A stretch of DNA of 64,000 nt from Prochlorococcus marinus CUG1438 (GCA_017644325.1 JAEPLS010000003.1:1-64000), one strand, 5' to 3'; shown: positions 46,683 to 57,210, counted from the first letter of the stretch. Notes: a model not told the origin generated them from the letters alone. Numbers and translations are program-made.

Positions 46683-48044
46683 ATGACTTTTAAAAATATT
46701 TCTAAGACAAAACTTTCTCTAGCTTTAATTTCCATAGTTATAACATTTTTCGTATGGCAACAAGGCTTAAGAGATAGTTTGAGTAGACCGTCTGTATCAT
46801 TTGATATAAGTCAAAAAGAACAGGAAATTGTTGAATTAGCAGAGCAATCAATACCAAGAAATATTAAAAAATTTTTTATCATAAATGATCCAGTTGATGA
46901 AATAAATAATGCCCTTTCTCAGGTCTCATTTAATGAACTAACAGAGAGAAATAAATTAATTCGGGTAATCTCTTCAGATATAGATGGAACTTTAATTGAA
47001 AAAAATACATCCCAATATTTTATAAATACAAAATATAATTTAATATTTGATGAACTTAAAAAAAAATCGAATAATAATTCCTATAAATCTAATTTTAATA
47101 AATTTGATCTATACAAAGACGATAAATTTTTATATCACCTTTTAAGCGAGGAATTTGATTTTGATGATAGTTCATTAATAACTAAATCATTTTCAAGCAA
47201 AATGTTTTTGAGAATATTAGCCATCAGATTAATTCCACTATTAACAATTTTTCTCGGTTCGATCTTATCTTTAAAAATTTTATGGAAAGCTATATCTATA
47301 AGGAAGTTTGAGTGGAAAGAAATTGAACCTTTAAACTTAGACTTGCTAGATATGGTCTTATTAATTGCTGGTGGATTTGTTGTCTTAGGAGAAGTTGTTT
47401 CACCTTTATTTTCAATTAGTTTAGTTGAACTGTTTTCTAAAAATTTTTCAAATGAGTTGTCTCAGTCTCTAAAAATATTTTTTGGATATCTTTTTATGGC
47501 TATCCCACCATTGTTGATAGTTTTTTATCAAATTAAATCCTTAAAAGGTGAATTTACCCTGAAAAAAGATTATTTTCAGTTTAAGTTCTCGACAATCCAA
47601 GATGCGGTTTTTAACGGGATTAAGGGCTGGTTAACTATTGTTCCCTTTGTTTTATTTATTTCACTAATTATGAACAGTCTAATTGACAATCAGAATGGTA
47701 GTAACCCCTTGCTTGAAATTGTTCTCAATACTAAGAGTTACTTTTCTTTTATTATTTTATTTGTAACAACTACTGTTTTAGCTCCTTTATTTGAAGAGAT
47801 TATATTTCGAGGTGTTTTATTGCCAACTCTCTCCAGAGATTTTGGAATAATTTGGAGCATTATTGTTTCATCTTTTGTTTTCGCTTTGGCACATTTAAGT
47901 GTAGGCGAATTACCTCCTTTATTCGTTCTGGGAATAGGGCTAGGAATTACAAGAATGGCTTCAGGAAGTTTGCTTTCTTCGGTAATTATGCATTCTTTAT
48001 GGAATGGATTGACTTTCTTAAATTTGTTCTTGTTAAGAACATAA
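46683..48044 (+). CDS. CPBP family intramembrane metalloprotease with large N-terminal part
   Basis: A 453-residue integral membrane protein. The CPBP (Abi) domain is in the C-terminal third, with the motifs EEIIFRG (E371, E372, R376), FALAHLSVGELP (H404) and IMHSLWNGLTF (H437). CPBP proteases cut inside the membrane, and some family members act in peptide maturation or bacteriocin immunity. The first 180 residues, with one helix at 10-25 and a long lumen- or outside-facing part rich in Asn and Lys, are not part of the family. It stands 88 bases upstream of the FtsL-like gene. Confidence 0.85.
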   Translation: MTFKNISKTKLSLALISIVITFFVWQQGLRDSLSRPSVSFDISQKEQEIVELAEQSIPRNIKKFFIINDPVDEINNALSQVSFNELTERNKLIRVISSDIDGTLIEKNTSQYFINTKYNLIFDELKKKSNNNSYKSNFNKFDLYKDDKFLYHLLSEEFDFDDSSLITKSFSSKMFLRILAIRLIPLLTIFLGSILSLKILWKAISIRKFEWKEIEPLNLDLLDMVLLIAGGFVVLGEVVSPLFSISLVELFSKNFSNELSQSLKIFFGYLFMAIPPLLIVFYQIKSLKGEFTLKKDYFQFKFSTIQDAVFNGIKGWLTIVPFVLFISLIMNSLIDNQNGSNPLLEIVLNTKSYFSFIILFVTTTVLAPLFEEIIFRGVLLPTLSRDFGIIWSIIVSSFVFALAHLSVGELPPLFVLGIGLGITRMASGSLLSSVIMHSLWNGLTFLNLFLLRT

Positions 48045-48131
48045 ATAATTTGATTTTTATATCTTGCATAACAAACTAAAAGATGTTTATTTGATGTATA
48101 ACACTTGTTTTATTATTGAGCTAGATAATAG

Positions 48132-48560
48132 ATGAAACCTTATGGGAAACAATCTTATTTAAGCAAGATTGTTTCATGCGAAGTTCAACAAAATTCAGAA
48201 AAAATAAATAACCTAAACCTCAAATTAATAAATCAAATAATAGACACTATAAATATCTCTCTAATTGTTTTAATTTTTACATTATTTTTCTTGTCCTTGG
48301 ATAGCCAAACGAAATGGTCAAATACATATAAAACTTTATCAATAACAAAAGCAATTAATAACAATCTCATCGACTATATTTCTAAAACAGAAGAGTTTTA
48401 TGTCACCGAACTTGAGTCTCTGGATACTTATAGAAAAACCAAACCTAAAGATTTAATATATTTAGACAAAATTACTGAAAAAAAAGAAAGTTTTTTTAAG
48501 AAAAAATTCAAGATCTTTATTAAAGGTCTTCATGAAAGTAAATATCAAAAAGGATATTGA
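48132..48560 (+). CDS. FtsL-like single-pass membrane protein upstream of ftsI
   Basis: A 142-residue bitopic protein. A cytoplasmic N-terminus of about 35 residues is followed by one hydrophobic helix (INISLIVLIFTLFFLSL, about 41-57) and a helical, charged extracytoplasmic part. Small bitopic coiled-coil proteins in front of ftsI are FtsL in many bacteria. Its stop codon overlaps the ftsI start in TGATG. The product has no sequence motif that proves FtsL, because FtsL is poorly conserved. Identity is therefore inferred from topology and position. Confidence 0.5.
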   Translation: MKPYGKQSYLSKIVSCEVQQNSEKINNLNLKLINQIIDTINISLIVLIFTLFFLSLDSQTKWSNTYKTLSITKAINNNLIDYISKTEEFYVTELESLDTYRKTKPKDLIYLDKITEKKESFFKKKFKIFIKGLHESKYQKGY

Positions 48561-50311
48561 TGAATAAATATAAAAAAATTGTTCATATAGTGCCCCTTGA
48601 TCAAAGGAGATTTAAAGTCCTCTATATTTTTTGCTTGCTAATAATTTTTTCTTTGTTTGGTAGGTTAGTTAAATTGCAAGTTTTTAATGCACCAGATTTG
48701 CAAAGGATCGCTAGATTAACACAATCTTCTAAAACTACTCCCTTAAAAAAAAGAAGATCAATTGTTGATAGAAATAATAGAATAATTGCCTATGATAAAC
48801 CACTCTACAAATTATGGGCTCATCCAAAATACTTTAATTTTCCTGGTGACTCAGTTAGAGGAATCCGTAGCACTGAAGAAGTTGTTAAAAAATTGTCTCC
48901 TATTCTGAATTTGAAAGAAGAAAAAATATTGGAAAAATTTAATAACAAAAAACACGGCATCATGCTTTTGGATAAAATTTCTGAAGAAAAAGCAAAAAAG
49001 ATTAAAAATCTTAAAATAAGCGGACTTGATTTGTTTAAATATTCCCAAAGATATTATCCACAAAGAGAGCTTTATTCTAATCTTGTTGGGTTTGTTAATG
49101 ATGAGAATAAAGGTTCTGCAGGTTTAGAGCTTCATTTAGATAATCAAATTAAAGTTTTTAATAAAAGCAATTTAATAAATAGAGGAGGAGATGGAACTCC
49201 TCTTCCTGATAATTCATCCCCAGGAGATTTTATTTCTGACTATAAGAGTTTAAGCCTAACTATAGACTCAAAATTACAGAAAGCTTCTTTTGATGCTTTA
49301 ACAAGGCAAGTAAAAGAATGGAAAGCAAAGAAGGGATTCGCAATGGTTATGGATGTTAATAATGGTAAAATTCTCTCTTTAGTTGCAGTTCCCTCTTACG
49401 ACCCTAATAAATTTTGGCTGTATGATTCTGAAACCTTCAAAGGATGGTATACACAAGATCTTTATGAACCTGGGTCAACTTTTAAACCTATTAATCTTGC
49501 GTTGGCTTTAGAAGAAGAAGTAATTCAAAAAGATGGTTTAGTTGAAGATATTGGAAAGATTAATGTTGGAGGATGGACACTTTCTAATTGGGATAAAAAA
49601 GGTAATGGATATATTGATTACCCAAAAGTTTTGCAGGTCTCTAGCAATGTTGCGATGGTAAAAATAATGCAAAATTTAGACCCTAAAATTTATTGGGATT
49701 GGCTAAAAAATTTAGGTATAAATAAAAATTTAGAGACTGACTTATATGAATCAACACCGGGTCAATTAAAGAGAAAAGATTTATTTATAAATCAACCCAT
49801 TGAGCCTGCTGTGGCATCTTATGGTAAGGGGTTTTCAATTTCACCACTTAAGTTGGTTCAACTTCATGCGGCCTTGGCAAATGGCGGATTTGAAGTAACA
49901 CCCCATGTAACTTCAACTTTTAAAGAAAGAGTTAATAAAAATTCAAAAAAACAATTTTTTTCATACGATGTCTCTAAAACTATTCTTGAATGGATGGAGA
50001 GTGTAGTTGATAAAGGTAGTGGTTCTGGAGTTAAAATTGAGGGTTATAGAATTGCTGGAAAAACTGGGACCTCTCAAAAAGCTTTAAATGGTTCATATAC
50101 AAGTAAAAAAGTTTGTAGTTTTGTGGCGACCTTACCAGTTAATGATCCGAAATATGTTGTCCTTGTGGTCGTTGATGAGCCATCTAAATCATATGCATAT
50201 GGTTCAACTGTTGCAGTGCCAGTTGCGAAAGAAATTATCGAGAGCTTAATAGTGATTGAAAAAATACCTCCCAAGATTAAAGATCATGAAATGATTGTTA
50301 AAAAACTCTAA
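48560..50311 (+). CDS. ftsI: Septal peptidoglycan transpeptidase FtsI (class B PBP)
   Basis: FtsI cross-links peptidoglycan at the division septum. The 583-residue product has one N-terminal membrane helix (about 20-38), the PBP dimer-type domain, and the transpeptidase motifs S306-TFK in EPGSTFKP, SSN (361-363) and KTGT (501-504). ATG at 48560, one base into the upstream TGA, follows AAAAAGGA, a good ribosome-binding site; a TTG three bases earlier is less likely. It is coupled to the FtsL-like gene. Confidence 0.95.
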   Translation: MNKYKKIVHIVPLDQRRFKVLYIFCLLIIFSLFGRLVKLQVFNAPDLQRIARLTQSSKTTPLKKRRSIVDRNNRIIAYDKPLYKLWAHPKYFNFPGDSVRGIRSTEEVVKKLSPILNLKEEKILEKFNNKKHGIMLLDKISEEKAKKIKNLKISGLDLFKYSQRYYPQRELYSNLVGFVNDENKGSAGLELHLDNQIKVFNKSNLINRGGDGTPLPDNSSPGDFISDYKSLSLTIDSKLQKASFDALTRQVKEWKAKKGFAMVMDVNNGKILSLVAVPSYDPNKFWLYDSETFKGWYTQDLYEPGSTFKPINLALALEEEVIQKDGLVEDIGKINVGGWTLSNWDKKGNGYIDYPKVLQVSSNVAMVKIMQNLDPKIYWDWLKNLGINKNLETDLYESTPGQLKRKDLFINQPIEPAVASYGKGFSISPLKLVQLHAALANGGFEVTPHVTSTFKERVNKNSKKQFFSYDVSKTILEWMESVVDKGSGSGVKIEGYRIAGKTGTSQKALNGSYTSKKVCSFVATLPVNDPKYVVLVVVDEPSKSYAYGSTVAVPVAKEIIESLIVIEKIPPKIKDHEMIVKKL

Positions 50312-50401
50312 AATTGTCCAATTTTATAAATATTTAGTTCATTATCTGATGATTTCATCAGGAATAAAAGCTAGTTTATGTATATGTATGATTATCTAGA
50401 T

Positions 50402-51403
50402 ATGAAATCAATTTTAGAACAATTGTCCACAATGACCGTTGTTGTTGCCGATACTGGAGATTTAGATTCGATAAAAAAATTCCAACCAAGGGACGCCACC
50501 ACCAATCCATCGCTAATACTTGCTGCGGCTAAGAACCCTGATTATGTGAAATTAATTGATAAAGCTTTAGAAAGTTCAGAAAATACATTGCCCCAAGGAT
50601 TCTCTAAAATTGAATTAATTAAAGAAACTGTGGACCAAGTTTCAGTTTTTTTTGGAAAAGAAATATTGAAAATTATTACAGGGCGTGTATCTACAGAAGT
50701 TGATGCAAGATTGAGCTTCGACACTGAAGCTACGGTAGAAAAAGCGAGAAAATTGATAAATCTCTATAAAAACTTTGGAATTGAAAAGGAAAGAATTTTG
50801 ATTAAGATAGCTGCAACATGGGAGGGAATTAAGGCGGCTGAAATTTTGGAAAAAGAGGGTATTAAGTGCAACTTAACTTTACTTTTTAACTTCTGCCAAG
50901 CGGTAACTTGTGCCAATGCAAAGATAACTCTAATTTCTCCGTTCGTTGGCCGTATATTGGATTGGCATAAAGCAAAAACCGGTAAAACTAGTTTTGTTGG
51001 TGCTGAAGACCCTGGTGTTATTTCGGTTACACAAATATACAAGTACTTTAAAGAAAAGGGATTCAAAACAGAAGTAATGGGAGCGAGTTTTAGAAATCTT
51101 GATGAAATAAAAGAATTAGCAGGTTGCGATCTTCTAACAATCGCACCAAAATTTCTTGAGGAACTGAAAAAAGAAAAAGGGGAGTTAGTTAGAAAATTAG
51201 ATGTAAGTACCCAAATAAATAATTCTATTGACTACGAATTTGAAGAAAAAGATTTCAGATTAAGTATGTTAGAAGATCAAATGGCAAGTGAAAAGCTTAG
51301 CGAGGGTATAACTGGATTCAGCAAGGCTATAGAAGAATTGGAAGAGCTGCTACTTAAGAGATATTCAGAAATTAAAAATCATAAATTGATTTCTGCTAAC
51401 TAA
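50402..51403 (+). CDS. tal: Transaldolase
   Basis: Tal moves a dihydroxyacetone unit between sugar phosphates in the oxidative pentose phosphate pathway, which runs at night in Prochlorococcus. The 333-residue product has [11 protein letters not shown] near residue 30, the Schiff-base lysine region [12 protein letters not shown], and [15 protein letters not shown]. The C-terminal 40 residues ([18 protein letters not shown]) are usual for cyanobacteria. The frame is open from 50378; ATG 50402 gives the normal length, so it is preferred. Confidence 0.95.
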   Translation: MKSILEQLSTMTVVVADTGDLDSIKKFQPRDATTNPSLILAAAKNPDYVKLIDKALESSENTLPQGFSKIELIKETVDQVSVFFGKEILKIITGRVSTEVDARLSFDTEATVEKARKLINLYKNFGIEKERILIKIAATWEGIKAAEILEKEGIKCNLTLLFNFCQAVTCANAKITLISPFVGRILDWHKAKTGKTSFVGAEDPGVISVTQIYKYFKEKGFKTEVMGASFRNLDEIKELAGCDLLTIAPKFLEELKKEKGELVRKLDVSTQINNSIDYEFEEKDFRLSMLEDQMASEKLSEGITGFSKAIEELEELLLKRYSEIKNHKLISAN

Positions 51404-51429
51404 ATTTAAGTTTGAATTAAAAAAAAGAA

Positions 51430-52563
51430 TTAATCTCCACTTTTTGTTAAAAGTCTTCTGATAACTCTTTTTGCAATATCTTCATAACTCATTTCTCCTG
51501 ATAATATTTGAGCAATACGTTTAGGCGCTGTTTTTCTTTTGACACCTAGTTGGTACCCAGTTCTGGGAAATCTATAAAATACTTGGGCTATTCTCCTACC
51601 CCAAGCCATTGATTTCCCCCAAATGTTGTTAATTTTTTTCGTATAAATATTTAAATCATCTACTTTTCCTGATAAGCACTGATCTATGTATTCTGAAGCA
51701 TAAAAACTGCTAATTAAAGATGGTCTAATTCCTTCAGCTAAAAATGGATCACATAGAGATGCGGCATCTCCAACCGCTAAAACTTTGTCACCATTAATTG
51801 AGTGGAAGCCATTCCATATTCTCAGTTTCTTACTAATTGTTTTATCAGGAAAATATTCAAAACCGAAGCTTCTGATTACTTGTTTGTTTATAGCCTGATT
51901 CTCTAGGGGACCATTATTTATAAAAGTACCTAAACCAATATTTAAGCTTTCTCTTAGGGGGAATGCCCATGCAAAACCATATTTTATAAATCCAAACTCA
52001 AATCTAACTGTATCTCTAGGTATTTCACCTAATCCTTTCAATCTTAATGAGATTGTGTTCGCAAATTTAGGTTTTCTTGGCCCTAAATTGAAATAACCTG
52101 CCCATTTGGAATTGGACCCATCTGCAATTACAAGAAATTCAGAAATATATTTTATTTTGTTATCGCAAGTAATTTCCCACTTATCATTTTTTTTTATGAT
52201 TTTTTCTATCAATAATGGCCTCATTAATTGAGCTCCATTACTCAAGGACTCATCAAGTAATAATTGATCAAGCTTCTCTCTTTTAATAATCCAAAATGGG
52301 GATTCACCAGTAAGATCAGCAGTTACATTATCTGTAGCCTTCCATCTGAATTCAACATTCTTAATTTTTGATTCTATGGAATCTTTTATATCTAAAGGAA
52401 GAAAACTTTGCATTGAAGATGCCATCCCACCAGCACATGGTTTATATTCTTGGGATTTTTCTTTTTCGATAATTAAAACAGAATATCCTTTCTTTGATAG
52501 GTTAAGAGCAGTGGAAGATCCTGATAAACCTCCACCAATTATTACAACGTCAAATCCTATCAA
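51430..52563 (-). CDS. Geranylgeranyl-reductase-like FAD oxidoreductase
   Basis: A 377-residue flavoprotein of the geranylgeranyl reductase (ChlP/BchP) family. The FAD-binding start [21 protein letters not shown], the [11 protein letters not shown] segment, the motif around [32 protein letters not shown] (read in parts) and YASEYIDQ fit. It is shorter and less conserved than ChlP itself, and I infer a paralogue. Substrate is unknown. Its start overlaps the frr stop by 4 bases, so it is in the pyrH-frr operon. Confidence 0.82.
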   Translation of the reverse strand: MIGFDVVIIGGGLSGSSTALNLSKKGYSVLIIEKEKSQEYKPCAGGMASSMQSFLPLDIKDSIESKIKNVEFRWKATDNVTADLTGESPFWIIKREKLDQLLLDESLSNGAQLMRPLLIEKIIKKNDKWEITCDNKIKYISEFLVIADGSNSKWAGYFNLGPRKPKFANTISLRLKGLGEIPRDTVRFEFGFIKYGFAWAFPLRESLNIGLGTFINNGPLENQAINKQVIRSFGFEYFPDKTISKKLRIWNGFHSINGDKVLAVGDAASLCDPFLAEGIRPSLISSFYASEYIDQCLSGKVDDLNIYTKKINNIWGKSMAWGRRIAQVFYRFPRTGYQLGVKRKTAPKRIAQILSGEMSYEDIAKRVIRRLLTKSGD

Positions 52564-53108
52564 ACTTTTAGAATTTCTTTTTCTTTTTCAGACAATTTAG
52601 TTTCTATTAAGGCAATATATTTATCAGTAATTTTCTGAATTTTAGATTGATTATCTCTCGATTCGTCAATAGAAATAAGACCATCTTTTTCATCTTTTTT
52701 TTCTTTATCAACAGCATCTCTTCTGATATTTCTTAAAGCTACTTTCCCTTCCTCCGCATATTTAGAGGCTAATTTACAAAATTCTTTTCTTCTTTCTTCT
52801 GTTAGAGGAGGAACATTTATTCTTATTACTTTCCCATCATTATTTGGAGTAATACCTAAATCACTCATAGAAATAGATTTCTCTATCGCTTGTAAACATG
52901 AAATATCAAAAGGTTGTATTGAAATTGTTTGCGAATCAACAGTGCTTATTGTGGCAAGCGATTTGATTGGTGTCTCCGCTCCGTAGTATTCAACACTTAC
53001 TCTGTCTAACAAGGAAGCATTAGCTCTGCCTGTCCTAATTGTATTAAAGTTTCTTTGTGTGGCTTCAATACTTTTATTCATATTTTCTTGAATTTCTTTT
53101 TCTTTCAT
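52560..53108 (-). CDS. frr: Ribosome recycling factor
   Basis: Frr splits the post-termination ribosome with EF-G. The 182-residue product has [19 protein letters not shown], the conserved PLKS-like segment [15 protein letters not shown], and the C-terminal helix with [21 protein letters not shown]. Length is normal. The gene lies 22 bases behind pyrH, the common bacterial pyrH-frr pair, and its last four bases overlap the start of the oxidoreductase gene. Confidence 0.97.
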   Translation of the reverse strand: MKEKEIQENMNKSIEATQRNFNTIRTGRANASLLDRVSVEYYGAETPIKSLATISTVDSQTISIQPFDISCLQAIEKSISMSDLGITPNNDGKVIRINVPPLTEERRKEFCKLASKYAEEGKVALRNIRRDAVDKEKKDEKDGLISIDESRDNQSKIQKITDKYIALIETKLSEKEKEILKV

Positions 53109-53130
53109 AATAAAAAAAATAAAATAATCT

Positions 53131-53835
53131 TTAACTAATTAAAGAGCCTATTGGCTCACCAGTAACAGCTTTAGAAATGTTCCCTTTTTTGAATATATCA
53201 AAAACCATAATTGGGATATTATTATCTTTGCAAAGTGCAATCGCAGTGCTGTCCATTACTGCAATTTCATCACTAAGAACTTGTTGATAACTGAGAGAAG
53301 AATATTTTTTTGCATCTTTAAATTTATTAGGATCACGATCGTAGACTCCATCAACTTTAGTAGCTTTCATAACAACTTCAGCGTTTATCTCAGCTGCCCT
53401 CAAAGCTGCTGTTGTATCAGTTGTAAAAAATGGATTTCCGCATCCACCTCCGAAAACCACAACTCTGCCTTTTTCTAGGTGCCTCATAGCTCTTCTTCTA
53501 ATGTAGGGTTCAGCAATTTCCTGCATTTCGATTGCTGTTTGTACTCTGGTTGCAACTCCTACTCTCTCGAGACCATCTTGAAGTGATATCGCGTTCATTA
53601 CTGTTGCTAACATCCCTACATAATCAGCCGTCGCGCGATCCATTCCGTCTGCAGATCCTTTAAGCCCCCTAAAAATGTTCCCACCACCAACAACTATTGC
53701 AAGTTGTACATTATTTTCGACTACTTTTGAGACATCCTCTGCAATTGACTGAACTATAGCTGGATCAATACCATAAGGTTTTTCACCCATTAGTGCTTCA
53801 CCACTAAGTTTTAAGAGAACTCTTTTGTAAGTCAT
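53131..53835 (-). CDS. pyrH: Uridylate kinase
   Basis: PyrH phosphorylates UMP to UDP in pyrimidine synthesis. The 234-residue product has the amino-acid-kinase fold: [78 protein letters not shown] and VDGVYDRDP. Length is normal. It starts the pyrH-frr-oxidoreductase operon. Confidence 0.98.
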   Translation of the reverse strand: MTYKRVLLKLSGEALMGEKPYGIDPAIVQSIAEDVSKVVENNVQLAIVVGGGNIFRGLKGSADGMDRATADYVGMLATVMNAISLQDGLERVGVATRVQTAIEMQEIAEPYIRRRAMRHLEKGRVVVFGGGCGNPFFTTDTTAALRAAEINAEVVMKATKVDGVYDRDPNKFKDAKKYSSLSYQQVLSDEIAVMDSTAIALCKDNNIPIMVFDIFKKGNISKAVTGEPIGSLIS

Positions 53836-53961
53836 TCATTAATTGTACTTTTAAGACCTTAGCAAGTAAATGCACCAAATTTATTTTTTGTTTGGATATT
53901 GCTTGCGTCTTTAAACATTTCTAAACTTGCCTAAAAAAAATTAAATAATAATTTGCTGTAA

Positions 53962-54663
53962 CTAAAATTCAACACATTTTTGTGCTTTTATTCCTTGTTC
54001 TTTAAAAGGATGACTTATTAGTTTCATCTCTGTAACTAGATCAGCGTAATTGACAATTGAATCAGATGCTCCCCTTCCAGTTAAAACAATATGATTTTTT
54101 CTATTATTTAAGCTTTTTAAAAAAGTGATAATTTCTTCTGGTGCAAGATAACCTAGTTTTGTCGCAATATTAATTTCATCAAGAATGATGAGTTTATAAG
54201 ATTCATTTTTAATATATTTTTTGGCTAGTTGCCATGCTTCTTGAACTAATTTTTCATCTCTTACTCTGTCTTGTGTTTCCCAAGTAAATCCTTCCCCTAA
54301 TGAATGCCAAGATATGTTTGAAGACAAATTTTTAAGTGCTTTTTCTTCTCCAGTGGTCCAGCCTCCTTTAATAAATTGAATTATTGCTACTTTATATCCA
54401 TGCCCTATCGTCCTTAAAGCCATACCTAAAGATGCAGTTGTCTTGCCCTTGCCATTTCCTGTAAAAACAATCAATAATCCTTTTTTTGTTTTTCTAATTT
54501 GTAGTCTTTCGGTTTGAATATCTTTTCTTTGCTGCATTCTTTTTTTATATGAGCTTTCATCACTATCTGGTGAAAGTTTTCCTCCCATTCCAAGTTTATT
54601 TGCTTGATTATCGAGGTTATATATTTTCTTAGAAGATGAAGGTTTTTCTTGCATATTACCCAA
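53962..54663 (-). CDS. cobO: Cob(I)alamin adenosyltransferase, CobO type
   Basis: CobO puts the adenosyl group on the corrin cobalt. The 233-residue product has the P-loop VFTGNGKGKTTASLG, which is the family signature, followed by QFIKGGWTTGEEKAL and DEINIATKLGYL. The N-terminal 60 residues are an extra, Ser/Lys-rich segment present in several cyanobacterial members. ATG 54663 or the fourth codon 54654 could be the start. It is separated by 24 bases from the recombinase gene on the same strand. Confidence 0.93.
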   Translation of the reverse strand: MGNMQEKPSSSKKIYNLDNQANKLGMGGKLSPDSDESSYKKRMQQRKDIQTERLQIRKTKKGLLIVFTGNGKGKTTASLGMALRTIGHGYKVAIIQFIKGGWTTGEEKALKNLSSNISWHSLGEGFTWETQDRVRDEKLVQEAWQLAKKYIKNESYKLIILDEINIATKLGYLAPEEIITFLKSLNNRKNHIVLTGRGASDSIVNYADLVTEMKLISHPFKEQGIKAQKCVEF

Positions 54664-54687
54664 ATTTTATTTAATGATTATAAATCT

Positions 54688-55857
54688 TTAAATATTTTTA
54701 GCTCTTTTAACTTTTAATAGTGCATTATTTACTGCCTGTTGTTGATCTCTTTTTGTAATCCAGTGGTGATAAGTTTGAGTATGTAAACTAACCGAATGTC
54801 CCATCATTCTGGCTGCCACAGTATCAGGTAGATCGTAGAAAATTGTTCTTACTGCCCACGCATGCCTGAGATCATAAGGTTTTATTTGTAAAGAGTATCT
54901 CTTAAACTGATCTGTAATTTTTTTTCCAATATTCTGTAAGGTTGTGATTTTAAGATCTCTTTTAATATTTGGTAGTAGTTCTGGATTTTCACCAAGTTTT
55001 GATAATTCGAACTTTTCTACCCATTCAGGATGAAATGGCCAAACTTGATGTTCCCCCGTTTTAGTGGTGGGTAAAACTCTAATAATTTTGTCTCCAAAAT
55101 TAGTTAGAGAACTTAAATCACAAAAAAATACTTCATGATTTCTTAATCCATATGTAGCCATTAAACCAAAAACAAATTTCCAAGATTTGTTTGGTATAGT
55201 CTCCCAAAGTTTCTCTATTAACTCGTCCGTGGGGAGATCCCTAAATCCCGCTTTGTTCAGACCATATCCTCTAGAATTTATTTTCCAATCTTCTGGGAGT
55301 TTAATTTCCAGAAATTTAGCCAGAACACTCAGAGAAGTACCACATTGTTTTCTGCTTCTGCTACCTTCTTTATAAGTTTCGAGTGTTTTTTGAAATATTT
55401 TCTCTAAAGCTTCATTCTCATAATCATTGTAGATATTTAGGATCCTTTTTATATAAGGTTTGTAAGAACTTCTCCAAGTGGTTTTTCTAGTGCTGGTTCG
55501 AAAATCACTTTTGGTTTCTTTAAAAAAAAATTCCTCAAATTGATTTAATCTATTTGGGAATTCAAAACCATCTTTTGTTTGCTTTTTATAAGGGTTATCT
55601 ATCCAATTAATCCAATTAAATTGATTCAATTCCAATTGCAAATTGATTAATTGTAATTTTTTTTTGGCCTCCTCTAACCCAGAAATATCAGCCTTTAAAC
55701 CAAGAGATATTCTTTGGATTTTAAAGTTTTTATTATCTTCTTTGGAGGGTAGTGATCCACGAATATTTAATTTTTCTCCTCTTTTCTCAATTTTAAGCTT
55801 GCAGCCTTGAGTAGCAAATTTATCATTGACACTATTAATTTCCTGAATTACGTTCAT
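54688..55857 (-). CDS. Tyrosine recombinase (phage integrase family)
   Basis: A 389-residue site-specific recombinase. The catalytic set is visible: R239 (YGLRNHEVF), K266 (TTKTGEH), a YDLRH box (Tyr328 in the position of the first His, R331, H332), H354 (MMGHS) and the nucleophile Y363 (QTYHHW). The N-terminal half is a SAM-like core-binding domain with a long Arg/Lys-rich part. There is no adjacent phage gene, tRNA target or repeat, and it sits between cobO and hemH. Canonical XerC/D seem absent from most cyanobacteria, so this may be a domesticated recombinase. Function is inferred only from family. Confidence 0.88.
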   Translation of the reverse strand: MNVIQEINSVNDKFATQGCKLKIEKRGEKLNIRGSLPSKEDNKNFKIQRISLGLKADISGLEEAKKKLQLINLQLELNQFNWINWIDNPYKKQTKDGFEFPNRLNQFEEFFFKETKSDFRTSTRKTTWRSSYKPYIKRILNIYNDYENEALEKIFQKTLETYKEGSRSRKQCGTSLSVLAKFLEIKLPEDWKINSRGYGLNKAGFRDLPTDELIEKLWETIPNKSWKFVFGLMATYGLRNHEVFFCDLSSLTNFGDKIIRVLPTTKTGEHQVWPFHPEWVEKFELSKLGENPELLPNIKRDLKITTLQNIGKKITDQFKRYSLQIKPYDLRHAWAVRTIFYDLPDTVAARMMGHSVSLHTQTYHHWITKRDQQQAVNNALLKVKRAKNI

Positions 55858-55922
55858 TTACTTATATAATTGACCATATAATGACGTTTTTAATGTTGAT
55901 TTTCAATCTCCATAAATTTTAA

Positions 55923-57098
55923 ATGGACAAAATAGGCGTCTTACTAATGAATTTAGGAGGGCCCGAACGCATTACTGATGTAGGCCCATTCTTATACAAT
56001 CTTTTTTCTGATCCAGAAATAATCAGGACACCTTTCCCTGTTTTTCAAAAGCCCCTGGCTTGGTTAATTAGTACTCTTAGAAGTACCACTTCACAACAGG
56101 CCTATCTTTCTATAGGGGGAGGTTCACCCATCAGAAGGATAACTGAACAACAAGCAAGAGAATTACAATCTAAATTAAGGGATAAGGGGTTTAATGCTAC
56201 TACTTATATCGCAATGAGGTATTGGCATCCTTTTACCGAATCAGCTATCGCTGATATGAAAGCAGATGGCATAAATCAAGTTGTTGTAATACCCTTATAC
56301 CCACATTTTTCCATAAGTACTAGTGGCTCGAGTTTTAGGGAATTAAAAAAATTGCGAGATTCTGATGATGAATTTAAGAAGGTTCCAATGAGATGTGTAA
56401 GGAGTTGGTTCAGTCAATCAGGATATCTAAAGTCTATGGTCGAATTAATTTCTGAACAAATTGCACTTTGTGAATCACCTTCAAAAGCCCATATATTTTT
56501 TACTGCACATGGAGTTCCTAAGAGTTACGTAGAGGAAGCTGGAGACCCTTACAAACAACAAATTGAAGATTGTTCTTTATTAATAATTGATGAGCTGGAA
56601 AAATGTTTAGGGCACAGTAACCCTCATACGCTTTCTTATCAAAGTAGAGTTGGTCCTGTTGAATGGCTGAAGCCATATACAGAAGAAGTATTAGCTGATC
56701 TTGGAAGGTCAAATGTTAATGATCTGATTGTGGTTCCAATAAGTTTCGTTGGAGAGCATATCGAAACATTACAAGAAATTGATATTGAATATAAAGAAAT
56801 TGCTGAAAAAGCTGGCATTAAAAATTTTCGCAGAGTCAAGGCTTTAAATACTCATCCTACTTTTATTGAAGGCCTTAGTGATTTAGTGATTTCCTGTTTA
56901 GAGGGACCTCTTGTTAATATAGAGGAGGCTTCTCAGTTGCCTGAAAAAGTTAAACTTTATCCCCAAGAGAAGTGGCAATGGGGTTGGAATAATAGTTCAG
57001 AGGTGTGGAACGGAAGGGTTGCAATGATAATTTTTCTCGTTCTTTTTATTGAACTTATTTCAGGCTCTGGACCTTTACACAAACTAGGTATTTTATAA
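55923..57098 (+). CDS. hemH: Ferrochelatase with C-terminal chlorophyll-binding helix
   Basis: HemH inserts iron into protoporphyrin IX. The 391-residue product has the catalytic domain [23 protein letters not shown], the His in [12 protein letters not shown] and [14 protein letters not shown], then a linker and a C-terminal one-helix extension: [18 protein letters not shown] (starting near residue 360) with the ExxNGRxAM motif. This CAB/HLIP extension is a known feature of cyanobacterial and plant ferrochelatase II. It is divergent from the recombinase. Confidence 0.97.
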   Translation: MDKIGVLLMNLGGPERITDVGPFLYNLFSDPEIIRTPFPVFQKPLAWLISTLRSTTSQQAYLSIGGGSPIRRITEQQARELQSKLRDKGFNATTYIAMRYWHPFTESAIADMKADGINQVVVIPLYPHFSISTSGSSFRELKKLRDSDDEFKKVPMRCVRSWFSQSGYLKSMVELISEQIALCESPSKAHIFFTAHGVPKSYVEEAGDPYKQQIEDCSLLIIDELEKCLGHSNPHTLSYQSRVGPVEWLKPYTEEVLADLGRSNVNDLIVVPISFVGEHIETLQEIDIEYKEIAEKAGIKNFRRVKALNTHPTFIEGLSDLVISCLEGPLVNIEEASQLPEKVKLYPQEKWQWGWNNSSEVWNGRVAMIIFLVLFIELISGSGPLHKLGIL

Positions 57099-57210
57099 AA
57101 AACAATTGATATTTATTTGAAAATTTTAAATTTATTGAAAGGATTTTTTGAATGTATTTCTGACATTACATTTCTAAATGAGGCAAAAGTATTTAATTAA
57201 GCTTAATATT

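Noticed and set aside
46971-47007. SSDIDGTLIEKN in the CPBP protein, like the first motif of HAD phosphatases
   Set aside because: No other HAD motif follows and the surrounding sequence is Asn/Lys-rich and not Rossmann-like; chance match.
54688-55857. Recombinase as evidence of a prophage or genomic island
   Set aside because: No attachment repeat, tRNA target, phage gene or composition change is visible around it; neighbours are core genes.
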